From positions 1-5,517 of the forward strand of contig JAGNMH010000430.1 in the NCBI GenBank assembly GCA_017991275.1: a stretch of 5,517 nucleotides of DNA. Reading direction: 5' to 3'. The stretch is from Acidobacteriota bacterium. GTDB lineage: Bacteria > Acidobacteriota > Blastocatellia > RBC074. Below, in pieces: positions 4,652 to 5,517 of this stretch. Numbering within the stretch: the stretch's first letter is position 1; the number at the start of each line of letters is the position of its first letter. The notes beneath the pieces were generated by a model. The model ran no database searches and had not been told where the DNA came from. It saw nothing but the letters and a program-made list of their open reading frames with translations. A program made the position numbers and the translations under genes.

Positions 4652-5517
4652 TTAGACCAGCTTATCCAGATTCACGCGATACCAGTCAATCGTTCGCTGC
4701 AAACCGTCTTCGAGGCTGATTTCCGCTCGCCAGCCAAGACGGTTTTCGGCTTTGTCGGCGGACAGGTATTGAGCGTCAATCTCTCGTTCTATTTTGTGAT
4801 CCAGCAGGACTGTTGGTTTCAGTTCGCTCTCTTTTCCAGCCAGCCGAATGATTTGGTTGACCAGATCAAGCATGTTCACCGGATTGTCGGCTCCGAAGTT
4901 GAATGCTTCGCCGGCGGTGTCTGCGATCTTTTCAGCCAGCAGCAGATAACCTCGCGCCACGTCGTCAACGTAAACGAATTCGCGCACAGGAGTTCCGTCG
5001 CTGCGAATGATCGGAGCTTCGTTGCGAAACACCGAAAGAATCGTTCCCGGAATGATGCGCGAGAGGTTCATATCGCCCGGTCCGTAAATGTTCGCAAAGC
5101 GCGAAACCGCAACCGGGACTCCATAAGTGTGAGCGAACGAACGCGCCAGAATGTCTGTACAGGCTTTCGAAGCGTCGTAAGGGAACAAGCCCAGCAGCGG
5201 ATAATCTTCCTGGTAAGGCAAATCGTCGTGTGAGCCGTAGGCTTTGTCGCTGGATGCGACAACCACACGTTTGACGGTTTCGGTTCGGCGGCAGGCTTCC
5301 AGCAGAAAGTAAGTGCCACGAATGTTCGCTTCAAAGGTTGAAAGCGGCGAACGATTGGCAGCGCCGACGATGGCCTGAGCAGCCAGATGGAAGACCGATT
5401 CTATTTCGTATTCGGCCAGAACGCGCTCCATCAAACTGTGATCTTCAATTGACCCGGTAACGACCGTCACGCGACGGCGCAGGTCGAACAAGTCCAGTGA
5501 GTTGGATTTCACAGCAT
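4652..5517 (-). CDS. NAD-dependent sugar-nucleotide epimerase/dehydratase (extended SDR), N-terminus outside window
   Basis: The frame is open from the window edge to a TAA at 4652-4654, giving about 288 residues of an enzyme usually 320-340 long. The missing start would carry the GxxGxxG NAD-binding loop. The GTG at 5510-5512 is not taken as the start, because the frame continues and the Rossmann fold would be incomplete. Visible features are FHLAAQ with the NIRGT strand-helix, the SSDKAYG active-site segment (5231-5251), the catalytic YxxxK as YDASK (5165-5179), SRFANIYGPGDMN, a IRSDGTPVREFVYVDDVARG substrate-binding segment and FNFGADNPVNMLDLV. The Asp-Lys pair in SSDK resembles CDP-glucose 4,6-dehydratases and related enzymes rather than UDP-glucose 4-epimerase, but the exact sugar nucleotide cannot be assigned. 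The expected role is making a precursor for surface polysaccharide or glycosylation in the cytoplasm. Confidence 0.93.
   Translation of the reverse strand, partial: AVKSNSLDLFDLRRRVTVVTGSIEDHSLMERVLAEYEIESVFHLAAQAIVGAANRSPLSTFEANIRGTYFLLEACRRTETVKRVVVASSDKAYGSHDDLPYQEDYPLLGLFPYDASKACTDILARSFAHTYGVPVAVSRFANIYGPGDMNLSRIIPGTILSVFRNEAPIIRSDGTPVREFVYVDDVARGYLLLAEKIADTAGEAFNFGADNPVNMLDLVNQIIRLAGKESELKPTVLLDHKIEREIDAQYLSADKAENRLGWRAEISLEDGLQRTIDWYRVNLDKLV

Noticed and set aside
4601..5233. Plus-strand 210-codon open frame
   Set aside because: It is antisense to the epimerase/dehydratase, whose motifs are clear on the other strand.

Overview
The window looks like a piece of a chromosome from a Gram-negative, outer-membrane bacterium, most likely an acidobacterium (possibly class Blastocatellia). 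That placement is an inference. It rests on the M14-peptidase C-terminal domain, on an mlaE-mlaF-mlaD operon whose MlaD has a long repeat-bearing tail, and on moderate GC content. No rRNA or other decisive marker is present.

Layout: (1) positions 1-507 hold the 3' end of a plus-strand zinc-carboxypeptidase-like (M14) gene. (2) Positions 508-1215 are about 700 bp without a credible gene. They contain a same-orientation series of five related hairpins (about 535-834), each built around the invariant core GCGTC...GACTTC, then a possible sigma70-type promoter and a small folded leader. (3) Positions 1216-4021 are a three-gene plus-strand operon for a Mla/MCE-type lipid transporter: permease MlaE, ATPase MlaF and substrate-binding MCE protein MlaD. 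(4) A 16-bp perfect inverted repeat with T-runs on both sides separates the operon from the convergent minus-strand genes. (5) Minus-strand genes follow: a single-domain rhodanese (4098-4463) and, upstream of it, an extended-SDR sugar-nucleotide epimerase/dehydratase cut off by the window edge (4652-5517). Between them lies a second long inverted repeat (4531-4610) without a T-tail.

How the genes work together: MlaE and MlaF should form the inner-membrane ABC transporter core, and MlaD should be the membrane-anchored periplasmic lipid-binding subunit. Together they would move phospholipid or another lipid between inner and outer membranes. No MlaB, MlaC or MlaA is visible here. The sugar-nucleotide enzyme would fit cell-surface polysaccharide synthesis, but its upstream context is missing. 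The protein genes are ordinary. The most interesting material is non-coding: the five-copy hairpin family with compensatory changes in its outer stems, and two long palindromic elements downstream that share a 33-nt loop length and a purine-rich 8-nt periodic loop.
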